The notes under the pieces are model-generated. The model made no database searches. It was not told where the DNA came from and saw only the letters and a program-made list of their open reading frames with translations. The position numbers and the translations under genes were made by a program. Below, piece by piece: positions 18,860 through 27,653 of a stretch of DNA of 64,000 bases; within the stretch, counting starts at the first letter, position 1; every line of letters starts with the position of its first letter. Origin of the DNA: Parolsenella catena (GTDB lineage: Bacteria > Actinomycetota > Coriobacteriia > Coriobacteriales > Atopobiaceae); assembly GCF_003966955.1 (NCBI RefSeq), contig NZ_AP019367.1, positions 1,364,001 through 1,428,000 on the forward strand. The letters are read 5' to 3'.

Positions 18860-19531
18860 TTAAAACCGATACCAGCTTGCTAACAGCATTAATGAATAGT
18901 ATTGGCCGGTAAAGCAAATGCAGCTCCTATCCCCTGTCGTGGAATCACTTTTTGCAAACACTTTTAGATAGTCATTCCACATTCCACAGATATAGTCTGC
19001 CGCCAGCAATACGCTCTCTTCATCAGAAAGCGGACGCGTTGACTTCTGTTGCATGATTCCCGTTGTGGAGGCAAGGCCAAACCTGCAGAGCACTCGTTCA
19101 AGCATACGAACGCCCTCTGGCCTGTTAGAGTCCTCTATCGCCATAATCGAGAAGAAGAGCGCCCGAAGCAATATATCTTGCTTGTATCGGACAGGCAGGT
19201 TCTTCCCAAACCGCTGCTCGTAGCTAGCCAGCCTCTTCTCGCTGGTATCAACTGTGCCGACGGTGTAGTAACGATAGCTTCGGGCGCGAGTCCGCCCAGC
19301 TGGCGCAGCGCCACCCACCCGAACTCGATATCTTCTCCGCAAGAAGAGAGTGCTTGTCACACCAACTAAAGCCCAGAATAACGCAACCTCGAGCTGAAAT
19401 GCGATGCTCGACTGGTCGAAGACCGCCAGTCCTTCTTTGGCAACGGCACCGATAACGTAGCAATCCGCTGCGAAAGAGATCAGGCAGGAAAGGAACGCTT
19501 CAATTAGATAGGGGCCAACCCTATCCCACAA
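18860..19531 (-). CDS. Unknown two-TM protein with C-terminal globular domain
   Basis: A 223-residue protein, not recognised. Two membrane segments (about 8-27 and 43-62) are followed by a basic stretch (RRRYRVRV) and a 145-residue soluble domain with MAIEDSNRPEG, TTGIMQ and LSDEESV. The Glu followed by GIMQ is faintly like the Glu...G-L-M-Q of lytic transglycosylases, but the spacing is wide and the link is speculative. Its TTG start follows the stop of the upstream gene directly (TAATTG), implying translational coupling. It is AT-richer than core genes and lies next to a transposase relic, suggesting acquisition. Confidence 0.65.
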   Translation of the reverse strand: MWDRVGPYLIEAFLSCLISFAADCYVIGAVAKEGLAVFDQSSIAFQLEVALFWALVGVTSTLFLRRRYRVRVGGAAPAGRTRARSYRYYTVGTVDTSEKRLASYEQRFGKNLPVRYKQDILLRALFFSIMAIEDSNRPEGVRMLERVLCRFGLASTTGIMQQKSTRPLSDEESVLLAADYICGMWNDYLKVFAKSDSTTGDRSCICFTGQYYSLMLLASWYRF

Positions 19532-19858
19532 TTAATGGTGCGAGGCCTTAATCGTGCTCAGTATTACCCAGTACATAAGAGTGGGGACAAATGACGCCAG
19601 CGTGCCTAACTCCCCGTGCAGCGCACCAATTAGCCCATTGGCCAACAGAACAACGACTATGCAAAACAGGGATGGAGCAAGGATCCGATAGCTAATGTTC
19701 TCCTTTGAGCCCTCCGAGTCGTATTCATCCTCAACGCAGTACGAAGAGAGCGAGAACGGGCCAAAACGCCGAACTACACAGACGCCGGCCGCCGCAACAA
19801 GACAATTAATAACAGCGATTAACGTATCCAAAGGTACGGCCCCATAGTTTGCAGACAT
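19532..19858 (-). CDS. Unknown small membrane protein
   Basis: 108 residues with three hydrophobic segments (about 12-30, 57-80, 84-103) separated by an acidic loop (EDEYDSEGSKEN). Not recognised. No clear Shine-Dalgarno precedes the ATG. It is directly coupled to the following two-TM gene, so the two products probably work as a membrane complex. Confidence 0.6.
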   Translation of the reverse strand: MSANYGAVPLDTLIAVINCLVAAAGVCVVRRFGPFSLSSYCVEDEYDSEGSKENISYRILAPSLFCIVVVLLANGLIGALHGELGTLASFVPTLMYWVILSTIKASHH

Positions 19859-19968
19859 CTATATATTACAGACCAGCAGCCTCTGGGCTTAGGAGCCTAA
19901 GCGGTGGCCTCGCGAACGCTCTCGTCTCATTAAGCGCAACCGTTCGGTCGATTACCTCAGCCCCGTCC

Positions 19969-20949
19969 CTACCCAAATATCAATGAAACAGGTGTGACCA
20001 GATTTGGTGGCGTCACGCCATTCTTGACCGCAATGATGTTGTCGGCAACCGTCATGCCCATTCGCAGGTTTGTCTCGTACGTAGCCGATCCGGCATGGGG
20101 CGTAACAAGGACGTTCGGCAAATCAGCAAATGACGGAGCGGGCCCCGGCTCCTGCTCGTGCACATCGGTCGCATATCCCATTAGTTGGCCAGATTGCAAC
20201 GCCTTTTCCAGGGCTTCTTTTCTGATGATTCCCCAGCGCGAGGTGTTAACAAGAATTGCGTCTTCTCGCATCATCCTTAACTCTTTGGCGCCAATCAGGT
20301 TGGTGGTTGATGCAGTAAGCGGCGTATGAATAGTCACGATATCGCTTCGCTTAAGCAAATCGTTCAAACCCGTGAACATCAGCCCCGTCTTTGCCGCATC
20401 GGGACGCTGACGAATGTCGTTGCCCAGGATATCCATGCCAAAGCCCATCGCACGCCGCGCAACGGCAAGGCCAATGTCGCCCACGCCAATGATGCCAATC
20501 GTCTTGCCGTATAGGCTATGCCCGGCGCGCTTTTCCCAGACGCCTGCCTTGAGGTCATTGTTCATCTGGGTAATGTGCCGCTCAAGATCAAGGATGAGAC
20601 CAAACGTGAGATCAGCCGTCTCCTCGATGTTGACCCCAGGGGTGTTAACAACCATGACGCCCTTGTCTGTTGCCGCCTTGTAGTCAATGCCATCTATGCC
20701 ACGACCGTGCTGAGCAATGACCTTCAGCTTTGGCAGGGCGTTAATCACGCGTCTCGACATGCCATTGCCGCCAAGAATGACGGCATCGGCATCCCTTGCG
20801 CAGCCAATCTTCTCGGCATCGGTCAGCACGCGACTATGCTTAATGATCTTTACCTCGCAGCCGGCATCTTCAAGCCGTTGTTTTGGCTCCGTCGTAAAGA
20901 CGCCAAACGTTGCGGCGAAAGAGACGACTTTGAAGGAGGCGTTTTGCAT
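19969..20949 (-). CDS. D-isomer-specific 2-hydroxyacid dehydrogenase
   Basis: 326 residues from the ATG at 20949 (MQNASFK); an upstream in-frame ATG at 21057 would add a poorly conserved leader overlapping the spacer. The Rossmann motif GKTIGIIGVGDIG, the catalytic Arg region NTSRWG and the His in TPHAGSAT fit the phosphoglycerate or hydroxypyruvate dehydrogenase family. It is the last gene of the PTS/dehydratase operon and should interconvert a 2-keto acid and a D-2-hydroxy acid with NAD(P). A second paralogue sits at 24723, so two redox steps on hydroxyacids are likely. Confidence 0.9.
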   Translation of the reverse strand: MQNASFKVVSFAATFGVFTTEPKQRLEDAGCEVKIIKHSRVLTDAEKIGCARDADAVILGGNGMSRRVINALPKLKVIAQHGRGIDGIDYKAATDKGVMVVNTPGVNIEETADLTFGLILDLERHITQMNNDLKAGVWEKRAGHSLYGKTIGIIGVGDIGLAVARRAMGFGMDILGNDIRQRPDAAKTGLMFTGLNDLLKRSDIVTIHTPLTASTTNLIGAKELRMMREDAILVNTSRWGIIRKEALEKALQSGQLMGYATDVHEQEPGPAPSFADLPNVLVTPHAGSATYETNLRMGMTVADNIIAVKNGVTPPNLVTPVSLIFG

Positions 20950-21071
20950 TTCCAAGACTCTACTTCTTGAATTAATAATTTGAACAGAAGTATAAAACGG
21001 GTCAGCAAAAATCGGGCCGGGCCATTTCCTCAGATTGGCCCGGCCCCATCTTGCCACCTTGCTGCAGACAA

Positions 21072-22163
21072 CTAAATCATTTCGAGCATCGCGCAGTGAA
21101 GCCTCTTCCTAGCAATCGGGTCCTCGCTATTGAAATGGCGCGAGCCAGCAATATAGCGCTCAAGCGCTTCGAGGTTCTCCTCCTTGGGATCAATGCCCAA
21201 ATCCGAAAGCGTGAGCGGCATTTCCATGCTTCTCAGCATGTTCTTCAGGCCATCCTCTTCTTTCTCAAGCCCATTGAAATACAGTTGGCAGAACAGGCCA
21301 ACGGCAACGATCTCCCCGTGAAGAGATTGCTTCGCCTCTTCGGTAAAGAGCGTTCGCACTCCGTCATATATCACATGGGCAATCTGAGTTTGGTTATATC
21401 CCCTCGTAGTGTTAGAGATAACGCCGGTAACGGGCACCGCGGCAAACACAACATCTTCCAGGGCCTTAGTTACCCGGCCAGCCCTGTTGTCCTCAATAGC
21501 CTGCTGCCAGCGGCTATCAAGAACGTCATAGGTGTAGCACGCAAGGTTATACGCGGTATATAAATCAATATCCGTTGACACCAGCTCAAGGTCTGGCCTG
21601 CCGTTCAGTATCTCGATCTTCTTGGCCATTGCATCGACAATCCCGGCAGCAAGATACCGGGGCGGACATTGGGCAATCACATCGAGATCTATGTAGCACC
21701 CGTTGACCTCATGTCCATAGCGCCATGTAACATCCTTGGCTCCATCTGGTGTGTACATTACGCTCGTACATGCCCCCGGTGCGCACTGGGCAACGTTGGT
21801 GGGAATGAGCGTTGCGCCAACACCACCCAGCTCCGCAGTAGCCTTAGCGAGATCGATTATCTTGCCGCCGCCAATGCCAATGATTTGTTTTGCGTCAATT
21901 TCTGCCGCCCTGTCGCTGAGTTCCCTGGCTCCCTCGGCGCAACAGGCACCCTTCCAGATCACAAGGCTTGTTTCGATTTTTGACTCTTCAAACACGGGAA
22001 CAAGACGGTCTCTCACAGCTCCCCATGAGCGCTCGCCAGCAATCACAAGAGCCTTATTGCCAAAGCGAGACAACTCATCTCCAAGCTGCTCCAACAGGCC
22101 TGACGCCTGCCTGTACCGACCCATACCAAACTTAATTGCCGAGTCCCGCGAAGACAAATCCAT
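21072..22163 (-). CDS. Iron-containing alcohol dehydrogenase, GldA-like
   Basis: 363 residues. The second ATG (22163) is preferred because GGAGG stands five bases before it; the first ATG at 22175 overlaps that ribosome site. The NAD-binding IIGIGGGKIIDLAKA and metal ligands Asp in GIVDAMAK, His in QIAHVIYDG and His in SLHGEIVAVG match glycerol-dehydrogenase-like enzymes. In this operon it probably oxidises or reduces a polyol or aldehyde intermediate. Product identity is unknown. Confidence 0.88.
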   Translation of the reverse strand: MDLSSRDSAIKFGMGRYRQASGLLEQLGDELSRFGNKALVIAGERSWGAVRDRLVPVFEESKIETSLVIWKGACCAEGARELSDRAAEIDAKQIIGIGGGKIIDLAKATAELGGVGATLIPTNVAQCAPGACTSVMYTPDGAKDVTWRYGHEVNGCYIDLDVIAQCPPRYLAAGIVDAMAKKIEILNGRPDLELVSTDIDLYTAYNLACYTYDVLDSRWQQAIEDNRAGRVTKALEDVVFAAVPVTGVISNTTRGYNQTQIAHVIYDGVRTLFTEEAKQSLHGEIVAVGLFCQLYFNGLEKEEDGLKNMLRSMEMPLTLSDLGIDPKEENLEALERYIAGSRHFNSEDPIARKRLHCAMLEMI

Positions 22164-22215
22164 TAGAACCTCCATGCAAACGAAACGGTTAATGCGACGG
22201 ACAGCCCATCAAGTC

Positions 22216-23391
22216 CTACGAAAGGTCGCAGGTACACCAAATCTCCTCGTTGTGATAGACCGCAAAGTCATCGAACCCGTAAGCCTCGGACTTGCAGGGC
22301 ATGCCGTTGCACACATCTTCGAGAATGCCGTACAGCTTCTCGCCAAGAGAATCGATTGTGTCAGAGCCATCGATAACACCAGAGGTATCAAGATCGGTGT
22401 TATCCTTCATCGATTCGTACGTCTCGGGGTTACCCGTAACCTTAATCACGGGAATGAGAGCATTGCCCACGGGGTTACCGCGTCCGCTCGTAAAGATACA
22501 GACCTGTGCACCGCCAACGGCCATGCCCGACACGCTCTCGATGTCATATCCAGGCGTATCCATAATGACGAGGCCATTTTCAGACGGGATCTCGCCATAT
22601 CCAACAACCTGGTTAATAGGTCCTGATCCCCCCTTGGAGATGCCTCCGAGGGCCTTCTCCTCGAGAGTAGAAAGGCCACCCTTCATATTGCCCGGGGTCG
22701 GGTTTGCTCCACGGACGTCAATACCGTTGGCAATAAATTGATGCTCGAGGTCTTGAACAATCGTGTAGATGTCGTTCCTGACCTTATCGTCCTTTGCACG
22801 CTCGCCAAGCAGGTGCTCGGTACCAATGAGCTCAGTAGTCTCTCCCAGCATCACCGTTCCGCCCTTGGAAATCAGGATGTCAGAGCAGGCGCCAACGGTT
22901 GGATTGGCGGCGAGGCCACTCGTGGCGTCAGACCCACCGCAATTGGTAGCGAGAACAATCTTGGAGGGCTCAACAGGGACGCGAGGCACAAGCCCCGCCT
23001 CGGCAACCATCTTCCGGGCGAGCGCAACGCCGTAGGCAATTGCCTTGGGCGTACCTCCAAGCTCCTGGATGGTAAACACTTCCACGGGCTTGTCAGAAAG
23101 CGAACGAACATGCTCAGCCAGCTCGTGCGGCTTAGTCGTCTCGCAGCCCAAGCCCACAATGATCGTGCCATAGACATTCGGGTTCTGGGTAACGTTGGCA
23201 AGGCAGCGGCGCATGATATCGATGCCTTTGCCAATCTGTCCGCAACCCTTAACGTTGGGAAGAGCAACCGTCCCCTCGACCTGTGCGGCAATCCTCTTGA
23301 CAGTGTTGTTTGCGCAGCCAACAGTTGACAGGATTAGAACCTTGTTTCGAATTCCGACCTTGCCGTCAGGCCTAACAAATCCGCTAATCAT
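22216..23391 (-). CDS. UxaA/SuyB-type dehydratase or lyase, large subunit
   Basis: A 391-residue protein with the UxaA C-terminal domain of altronate/galactarate dehydratases and sulfolactate sulfo-lyase (SuyB). Features include GFVRPDGKVGIRNKV at the start, LGCE, NCGGSDATSG and SKGGSGPINQVV. It overlaps the SAF subunit gene by 8 bases, so the two subunits are coupled. It should eliminate water (or sulfite) beta to a carboxylate, giving a keto acid. The PTS and aldolase context favours a sugar-acid substrate; the SuyAB-like split means sulfolactate cannot be excluded. Confidence 0.88.
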   Translation of the reverse strand: MISGFVRPDGKVGIRNKVLILSTVGCANNTVKRIAAQVEGTVALPNVKGCGQIGKGIDIMRRCLANVTQNPNVYGTIIVGLGCETTKPHELAEHVRSLSDKPVEVFTIQELGGTPKAIAYGVALARKMVAEAGLVPRVPVEPSKIVLATNCGGSDATSGLAANPTVGACSDILISKGGTVMLGETTELIGTEHLLGERAKDDKVRNDIYTIVQDLEHQFIANGIDVRGANPTPGNMKGGLSTLEEKALGGISKGGSGPINQVVGYGEIPSENGLVIMDTPGYDIESVSGMAVGGAQVCIFTSGRGNPVGNALIPVIKVTGNPETYESMKDNTDLDTSGVIDGSDTIDSLGEKLYGILEDVCNGMPCKSEAYGFDDFAVYHNEEIWCTCDLS

Positions 23392-23671
23392 TGGTCTTTA
23401 CGCTCTCGATGTTGTGGACGTGCACATACTCCCCACGCCTAATTGCGCAAGTGGCGCGCCCGATGGTTTGGCCATACTTAGTTACAAGATCGCCCGGCTC
23501 CAAATCCAAATAAGCCAGCTTGTGATAGCGGTCAGCCGCCTCGAGCGCCTTCAGGTCGCCCACGACGGTTCCGTCCTTGCGCGTAACCGTAATCACGTCA
23601 CCGCTCTGGACGGCGTCGATAACCGTGATGACGTTGTCCTTCTCGTTCATAAGCAAGGCGCGCTTATTCAT
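23384..23671 (-). CDS. UxaA/SuyA-type small subunit, SAF domain
   Basis: About 95 residues from the ATG at 23671 (GGAGAG upstream); an ATG at 23650 is also possible. A SAF-like beta clip forms the whole protein: NKRALLMNEKDNV, GDVITVTRKDG, YGQTIGRATCAIRRGEYVHVHN. This is the small partner of split altronate/galactarate-type dehydratases and of SuyA. It overlaps the large-subunit gene. Confidence 0.88.
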   Translation of the reverse strand: MNKRALLMNEKDNVITVIDAVQSGDVITVTRKDGTVVGDLKALEAADRYHKLAYLDLEPGDLVTKYGQTIGRATCAIRRGEYVHVHNIESVKTND

Positions 23672-23727
23672 GGCTCTCCGATCAAAAGAAAAGGGCGGGC
23701 GGTATTGGTGCCCGCCCCTCGCCACTC

Positions 23728-24723
23728 TTACTCTTCCCAGACGATATGCTCTGGCCTCTCGCCCCTAGCCACAAGCTCGGCATTGCCGACACAGATGTCG
23801 CCCATACCTTTCAGCGCCTCTACCGTATAGGCCCCGATATGCGGCGTGATTAGAACGCGGGGATTATTGAGGAACGGATCGTCGGAAGCAGGGGGCTCAA
23901 CGCTTGTGGCGTCGATTGCGAGTCCCGCGAGCCTTCCGCTCGTCAGCGCGTCAACTACGGCAGACTGGTCGAGTATGTCGCCACGCGCCGTGTTAACGAG
24001 ATAGGTCCCCGGCTTTATTCCAGCAAGAAACTTCTCATCAACAAGGTGGAAAGACGTTGGGTTAAGGGTTGCATGGAGCGTAATGACGTCAGACTCGGCA
24101 ACGAGCGTGTCCAGATCTACATACTCGACGCCGTTCTTCTGGGCCCACGCCTCATCCGCCACGGGATCGTTGGCAATTACTCGCGCACCAAATCCATGGT
24201 GGAGAATCTCCGCAACGCGACTGCCAATATTACCGCAGCCAACAATACCAACCGTTCGGTTACGGAGTTCAAATCCAACGAACTGGCCACGGTCAAGCCA
24301 TCTGTTAGATTCGGCCGCGCGAATGCCAAGCCAGATTTTGCGAATCAGATCAATCATTTCGCAAACGGCGCACTCGGCCACGGCCTCTCGCTCCACAGAC
24401 TTCTCGACCTTTGTGACAAAGCATCCACGCTCCCGCGCCGCCTCAACGTCAACGTTGTTGAAACCAAGACCGTCGCGAGCAACGAGCTTCATCTCCGGCT
24501 TGCACTCAAAGAACTCCCTGTCGAACTGAGGCGTTCCAGAAGTGATGATGATATTCGCATCGCCAACCGCCTCGGCGAGCTCCCTACCCCGACAGTCGCC
24601 AGGCACGCTTACGCGCCTCACGGGCCCGAGCTTCCCGAGTCGCTCCATGTGCTCGGGGATGGCATAGCCAAAAGAATTCGTGTTGGTGATCGCAATGCTC
24701 ACACCGCTCGTATCCTGCCCCAT
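23728..24723 (-). CDS. D-isomer-specific 2-hydroxyacid dehydrogenase (second paralogue)
   Basis: 331 residues with AAAGGATG before the ATG. Rossmann motif RTVGIVGCGNIGSRVAEIL, NTARGDIL with the catalytic Arg, and TPHIGAYT with the catalytic His. It is distant from the paralogue at 20949, so they probably act on different substrates. It sits between the PTS IIC gene and the dehydratase genes. Confidence 0.9.
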   Translation of the reverse strand: MGQDTSGVSIAITNTNSFGYAIPEHMERLGKLGPVRRVSVPGDCRGRELAEAVGDANIIITSGTPQFDREFFECKPEMKLVARDGLGFNNVDVEAARERGCFVTKVEKSVEREAVAECAVCEMIDLIRKIWLGIRAAESNRWLDRGQFVGFELRNRTVGIVGCGNIGSRVAEILHHGFGARVIANDPVADEAWAQKNGVEYVDLDTLVAESDVITLHATLNPTSFHLVDEKFLAGIKPGTYLVNTARGDILDQSAVVDALTSGRLAGLAIDATSVEPPASDDPFLNNPRVLITPHIGAYTVEALKGMGDICVGNAELVARGERPEHIVWEE

Positions 24724-24754
24724 GACTCATCCTTTCAAATGCAATCGGTCCGTG

Positions 24755-26140
24755 CTATTCCAACATGTCGTCGCAAGCGGCGGCGTACTCCTCGACCTTC
24801 TTCATGCCAACCTTCTTCTCGACGATGTACCAAACGGCAGCGAGAACGACGAGAATAATCGGGATGATGACCACAGGATTCGTGGTGCAGGCCTTGAAAA
24901 TGATGTAGGACATAAGCAGGGACGGTCCGCAGAAGGAGCCGATGAGACCAGAGTCGAAGCTCAGACCGGTAGCCGTAGCAAAGCCGGTCATAGCCTCAGC
25001 AGACCAAGTTCCGCAGTAGAGAACCGATGCCATGACAACGGTGCCGATGATGAGCGAGCGGAACATGTTGCCGCGGCAAATGGCCAGGATAAGGCAGATG
25101 CGGAACGTGATGACCGCGAGGTCGGCAAACGGAAGCATGCGGTTACCAGGCAGAATCACAGCAAGAAGAATGGTGATGGGGGTCATGAGCAGCGTCAGCG
25201 TAATGACGGACTCATCGCCGACGATGACGGCAGCGTCAAGGCCAATGTGAAGCTCTCGGCCGTTGAAGTGCTTCTGGCACCACTCGCCAGCCGCCTCGGA
25301 CACGGGCATAAGGCCCTCAACGAAGATCTGGGTCATGCGGGGGATGAGCACCATGACGGCAGACATGTAAATACCAAGGGTGAAAATCTTACCCGGATCA
25401 TAGCCGGCAAGCGCACCAATGACGCAGCCGAGGATAAGTCCAAGCATCCAGGGCTCACCGAAGAAGCCGAGATACTTGCGAACGCCAGACATATCGATAT
25501 CGATTTTGTTGAGACCGGGAATCTTATCGAAGAGCCAGTTCAGGGGAGCCGCAATGATAAGGGAGCTCTGAGCAGGCACATGAGGCAGCGAAACTCCGGG
25601 GATGCCAAAGTAGTGAGACACAAAGGGCTGCGTCCAGTCGGCGAACTTGAACGTGATGATTGACATGATGGCAACGCCAATCAAAGCGTATGCAGGGTTG
25701 CCGGTCACGAAGAAGATCAGGCCACCACAGGTAAGCATGCTGTGGTAGTTCCAAATATCGATGTCCATCGTATCCGTCAGCTTAAGAACCACCATCACGA
25801 TATTGATGGCAATAACCTCGAGCACGATAACAGGAACGAGGGTGCTTGCCCAAGCGGCCGACGCAAGAGCGCTCCATCCCACGTCGAGAACATCGAGCTG
25901 AATACCAACGGTATCAACCATGGCCTTTGCCGCGGGGCCAAGCTGATCCTTCATAAGCTGAACGACAAGGTTGATGCCTGCGAAGCCAATGGCAATCGTA
26001 ACACCGGCCTTAAAAGCCTTACTCAGCTTCAGACCAAAGAGCAGGGAGAGAAGCGTGATGATGATAGGCAGCATCACGTAGACTCCGGCGTTCATGATGG
26101 CGTTAAACACCGTCATGAATCCATTCAGGAATGCGTCCAT
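24755..26140 (-). CDS. PTS galactitol-family permease, EIIC (GatC-like)
   Basis: 461 residues with about ten to twelve membrane helices. It begins with NAGVYVMLPIIITLLSLLFG, typical of the PTS EIIC-GAT family. It should import and phosphorylate a polyol or sugar acid with the EIIB and EIIA encoded just upstream. The GAT family handles galactitol, arabitol and some acids, so the substrate is open; the dehydratase/aldolase neighbours suggest an acid. Confidence 0.92.
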   Translation of the reverse strand: MDAFLNGFMTVFNAIMNAGVYVMLPIIITLLSLLFGLKLSKAFKAGVTIAIGFAGINLVVQLMKDQLGPAAKAMVDTVGIQLDVLDVGWSALASAAWASTLVPVIVLEVIAINIVMVVLKLTDTMDIDIWNYHSMLTCGGLIFFVTGNPAYALIGVAIMSIITFKFADWTQPFVSHYFGIPGVSLPHVPAQSSLIIAAPLNWLFDKIPGLNKIDIDMSGVRKYLGFFGEPWMLGLILGCVIGALAGYDPGKIFTLGIYMSAVMVLIPRMTQIFVEGLMPVSEAAGEWCQKHFNGRELHIGLDAAVIVGDESVITLTLLMTPITILLAVILPGNRMLPFADLAVITFRICLILAICRGNMFRSLIIGTVVMASVLYCGTWSAEAMTGFATATGLSFDSGLIGSFCGPSLLMSYIIFKACTTNPVVIIPIILVVLAAVWYIVEKKVGMKKVEEYAAACDDMLE

Positions 26141-26222
26141 GCCTCTTTACCTCACTTTCCTTTCAAACTGGTAATCCATCAAACCTATACAGACCGACAG
26201 TGCCTCTCCCGCCGGATACTGC

Positions 26223-26501
26223 CTACTTGACCGCGTCGAGAATCTGCTGCAGGACGGCCTTCTCGTTAATGCCCGTGAGCAGAGGAGTTCCCATGATCAC
26301 CGGCGTCTGGACGGCACCCTTCTTGAACCTGCCCGAAGTAACCACAAGGTCGTAATCCTGGGCGAGATGCTCCACCTCCTGGACGCGACATTGGTTGTAC
26401 TTGACCTCAACGCCGTTCTCCTTGAGGTAGTCGGTCACCTTGTGTGCGACCATTGTCGACGTCACCATGCCGTTGCCACACGCAAACAAGATCTTCTTCA
26501 T
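26223..26501 (-). CDS. PTS EIIB, galactitol type (GatB-like)
   Basis: 92 residues, a complete EIIB domain. The phospho-acceptor Cys lies in the N-terminal loop FACGNGMVTSTM. GAAAGGAT precedes the ATG. It sits between the EIIA and EIIC genes of the same operon and passes phosphate from EIIA to the incoming substrate. Confidence 0.92.
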   Translation of the reverse strand: MKKILFACGNGMVTSTMVAHKVTDYLKENGVEVKYNQCRVQEVEHLAQDYDLVVTSGRFKKGAVQTPVIMGTPLLTGINEKAVLQQILDAVK

Positions 26502-26562
26502 CTGGCTATCCTTTCTTCCCCCGCGACCCGTGCCGCGGTTTTAAACAACCTACGCAAGTTGA

Positions 26563-27024
26563 CTACTCTGCGAATCGAGGAGCGAGAAGCTCGTAAGCCT
26601 CATGGGCATTGCTTTCGGCAAGCTTCTTGGCAAACTCCTGGTCCTGGATAACGCCGATGATCTTCTGAATCATCTCGAGGTGGGAGTGAGCCTCGTTAAG
26701 TGCAAGCATGAAAACGAGCCTCACGGGCGTCGTGGCGTCGGGGTCATCCATGCGTCGCCAATCCACTGGCTTGCGAAGAATGCCAACGCAGACCGCGGCC
26801 TCATTAGCGTTCTCGGCGTCGCAGTGAGGTATGGCCACGTTAATCTCGCCGACCTCGAGCGCCGTGGGATAGTTCTTCTCGCGCTCAGCCAAGGCACCCA
26901 TATAGCTTTCCTTAACGCTACCAAGCTCATAAAGGTGGTTTGCCAGTACGCCCTCGACCTGGGCCGTGCTCTCGGGATTCTCAAGATCCAGAACGAGCGA
27001 CTCGTTGAACTTAACTCCTGCCAT
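26563..27024 (-). CDS. PTS EIIA, fructose/nitrogen type
   Basis: About 153 residues from the ATG at 27024, with TGAGGTGG upstream inside the end of the aldolase gene; a GTG at 27033 is an alternative. NVAIPHCD contains the phosphorylated His of the EIIA-2 family. It supplies phosphate to the EIIB encoded next. Confidence 0.92.
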   Translation of the reverse strand: MAGVKFNESLVLDLENPESTAQVEGVLANHLYELGSVKESYMGALAEREKNYPTALEVGEINVAIPHCDAENANEAAVCVGILRKPVDWRRMDDPDATTPVRLVFMLALNEAHSHLEMIQKIIGVIQDQEFAKKLAESNAHEAYELLAPRFAE

Positions 27025-27026
27025 CG

Positions 27027-27653
27027 CTACCACCTCACGCGCTTCTCGAACTCAGTAATCTGGTCCGCCAGGGCCGACGAGTTCATCTCTCTGATGTCCT
27101 GCTTGTCGAAAATGCCGGAGCCAATTCCGGCGTAAGAGCAGCCGGCATCGAAGAACTCCTGGACGTTGCCGCCGTTAACGCCGCCAACAGCCATGAGAGG
27201 CAAGTAATCCAGAGGAGCTTGCACGTCGCTAAAGTACTTGGGGCCCAGGATGCCCGCGGGGAACACCTTCACGATGTCGGCGCCCTTGTCGAACATCTCA
27301 ACGATTTCGGAGGGACTAAACGCCGCGGGGACCGTTACCACACCGGCGTCCTTCGCAATCTCAAAGATCCGGTCCGAGAAGTTGATAGGCGACAACATGA
27401 AGTGCGCGCCCGCCTTAACGGCGGCAACCGCGCGCTCTTCCGTCGTGACCGTGCCGGCGCCAATCTTTACCTCGGAGCCAAACTCCTCGTTAAGCCTCTC
27501 GATAATGCCGGCAGCGCCTGGAGTGTTAAACGCAACCTCAACGGCATTGAGCTTCGTGCCAACGAGCTGCTCGACCACGCAGCGGCATTGCTCGTATGTA
27601 TAGCCTCGAAGAATCACCGTCACCTTGGGAAAATCAGCATTCTTGTCAAACAT
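27027..27653 (-). CDS. KDPG/KHG-type aldolase (Eda family)
   Basis: 208 residues, first gene of the operon. The class I aldolase motifs are GAGTVTTEE (Glu/Thr region), HFMLSPIN and the Schiff-base Lys in DIVKVFPAGILGP. It should split a 2-keto-3-deoxy sugar-acid phosphate into pyruvate and an aldehyde, which fits a PTS plus dehydratase pathway. The EIIA start lies within 2 bases of its stop codon. Confidence 0.92.
   Translation of the reverse strand: MFDKNADFPKVTVILRGYTYEQCRCVVEQLVGTKLNAVEVAFNTPGAAGIIERLNEEFGSEVKIGAGTVTTEERAVAAVKAGAHFMLSPINFSDRIFEIAKDAGVVTVPAAFSPSEIVEMFDKGADIVKVFPAGILGPKYFSDVQAPLDYLPLMAVGGVNGGNVQEFFDAGCSYAGIGSGIFDKQDIREMNSSALADQITEFEKRVRW

Noticed and set aside
18199-18912. 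237-residue plus-strand gene
   Set aside because: Begins inside the glycosyltransferase in another frame and crosses the transposase relic; no recognisable domain.
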